Shown here: positions 63,540-64,000 of the stretch, piece after piece | How the letters are laid out: every line of letters begins with the position of its first letter | Position numbering within the stretch: position 1 is the stretch's first letter | NCBI GenBank assembly: GCA_965208775.1 | Contig: OZ242360.1 | Location: forward strand, 1,984,001 to 2,048,000 | Source: JAPOVO01 sp026708165 | Lineage (GTDB): Bacteria; Chloroflexota; UBA11872; VXNJ01 | DNA: 64,000 nt | Direction of reading: 5' to 3' | The notes under the pieces: model-generated | What the model was told of the DNA's origin: nothing | Databases searched by the model: none | What the model saw: only the letters and a program-made list of their open reading frames with translations | Made by a program: the position numbers and the translations under genes

Positions 63540-63852
63540 TGGATGATTCCTCTTTTCCGGCCGCCCCGCACAGCTACCTACTAGTCCGGCTGTTCGTCTG
63601 GGAACCGCTGATAACGCCGCGCATTGGACGTGCGTACACGCGGGCTTGTATCGAGCTTGCGGAGAATCGGCGCTGCCGAAGCGACCTCTGGTGGTTCAGT
63701 GTGGTCCAGTCGTGGTCTGGTTTGGTGTTTACATAATGACTATAGCAGCGGTTATCAGCTCCGGCAATCTTCGTTCGACTTGCGGTAGGGGCGGGGGGCG
63801 GTCAGACTTCGTACGGTTGCGATATCGATGCAAGCTAGGGAGAGAACCAACC
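63540..63852. other. Intergenic region between helicase and cupin gene
   Basis: This 313-base divergent gap should hold promoters for both neighbours. An AT-rich spot (TTTACATAATGACTATAG, 63729-63746) is the likeliest place, but the -35/-10 assignment is unclear. No repeat family member or RNA gene was found. Confidence 0.5.
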
Positions 63853-64000
63853 ATGCGTGCTCAGCTTCTGCATCCGTCGAAAATGGAATGGGTAGACCGC
63901 GGCAGCGGCGTTGACAGCATGCCTCTCTTTGGGGGGCATACTGAGGGCGCGAAGTTTGCGACCGGGATGACGCGGTTTCCGCCGGGCGCGGCCATCGTGC
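63853..64000 (+). CDS. Cupin-domain protein, N-terminal part (truncated by window edge)
   Basis: The first 49 codons of a gene running out of the window: MRAQLLHPSKMEWVDRGSGV, then FGGHTEGAKFATGMTRFPPGA. The last segment is the start of a cupin barrel (the strand before the metal-binding HxH). GGGAGAG lies nine bases before the ATG. Small cupins act as dioxygenases, isomerases or anti-sigma-type sensors; too little is visible to choose. Confidence 0.75.
   Translation, partial: MRAQLLHPSKMEWVDRGSGVDSMPLFGGHTEGAKFATGMTRFPPGAAIV

Overview
The window is a 64 kb stretch of a GC-rich bacterial chromosome. It is cut at both ends: inside carB on the left and inside a cupin gene on the right. Several features point to Chloroflexota, probably the Dehalococcoidia/SAR202 side. 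These are the Tat-type solute-binding lipoproteins with long Val-Glu-Lys stalks, a secreted glycosidase carrying the 'FWxFYxxNNG...FGPP / YFxKxRLEYYPEN' repeats typical of that phylum, a 23S-5S rRNA unit with no 16S gene beside it, a T-box in front of trpS, and many phytanoyl-CoA dioxygenase, enolase-superfamily, SDR, Gfo/Idh/MocA and sugar-isomerase genes. This placement is inferred from recalled family patterns; no tree or search was run.

Layout. 1-10.6 kb: pyrimidine genes (carB end, pyrK, pyrD), a DMT transporter, an orphan GAF-GAF histidine kinase, a secreted protease with a seven-repeat RCC1-like propeller, and an overlapping parA-ftsZ pair. 10.6-15.7 kb: a degenerate YchF-like protein, then an island of lower GC with three unusual genes (cytoplasmic trypsin-like protease plus a small partner, collagen-stalk protease lipoprotein, secreted HNH/excalibur protein). 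15.9-20.5 kb: proC, glcE-glcF and a terminase-small-subunit-like orphan. 21-28 kb: an ABC sugar-uptake locus with two binding proteins and three permeases, one duplicated in tandem, but no ATPase. 28.4-32.2 kb: two PhyH dioxygenases, a DUF91/NucS-type nuclease and a hexapeptide acyltransferase. 32.4-35.2 kb: the conserved ffs-dnaX-ybaB-recR block. 35.3-44.6 kb: sugar-acid catabolism genes, rmuC, the glycosidase, an AAC(2')-like acetyltransferase and an iron alcohol dehydrogenase. 44.9-48.2 kb: 5S and 23S rRNA on the minus strand, with their own promoter. 48.4-64 kb: methyltransferases, trpS with its T-box, pepA, assorted oxidoreductases, a two-gene glutamine-dependent NAD synthetase, an amidohydrolase and a DEAD-box helicase.

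How it fits together. Housekeeping genes are interspersed with a heterotroph's toolkit: ABC uptake of oligosaccharides or polyols, then oxidation, isomerisation, dehydration and retro-aldol steps on sugars and sugar acids. Gaps between genes carry several families of short dispersed repeats. The most unusual material is a roughly 52-residue two-cysteine module, present in tandem pairs in two otherwise unrelated secreted proteins, and the protease-rich island near 12-15.7 kb. I saw no CRISPR array, insertion sequence, integrase or tRNA gene.
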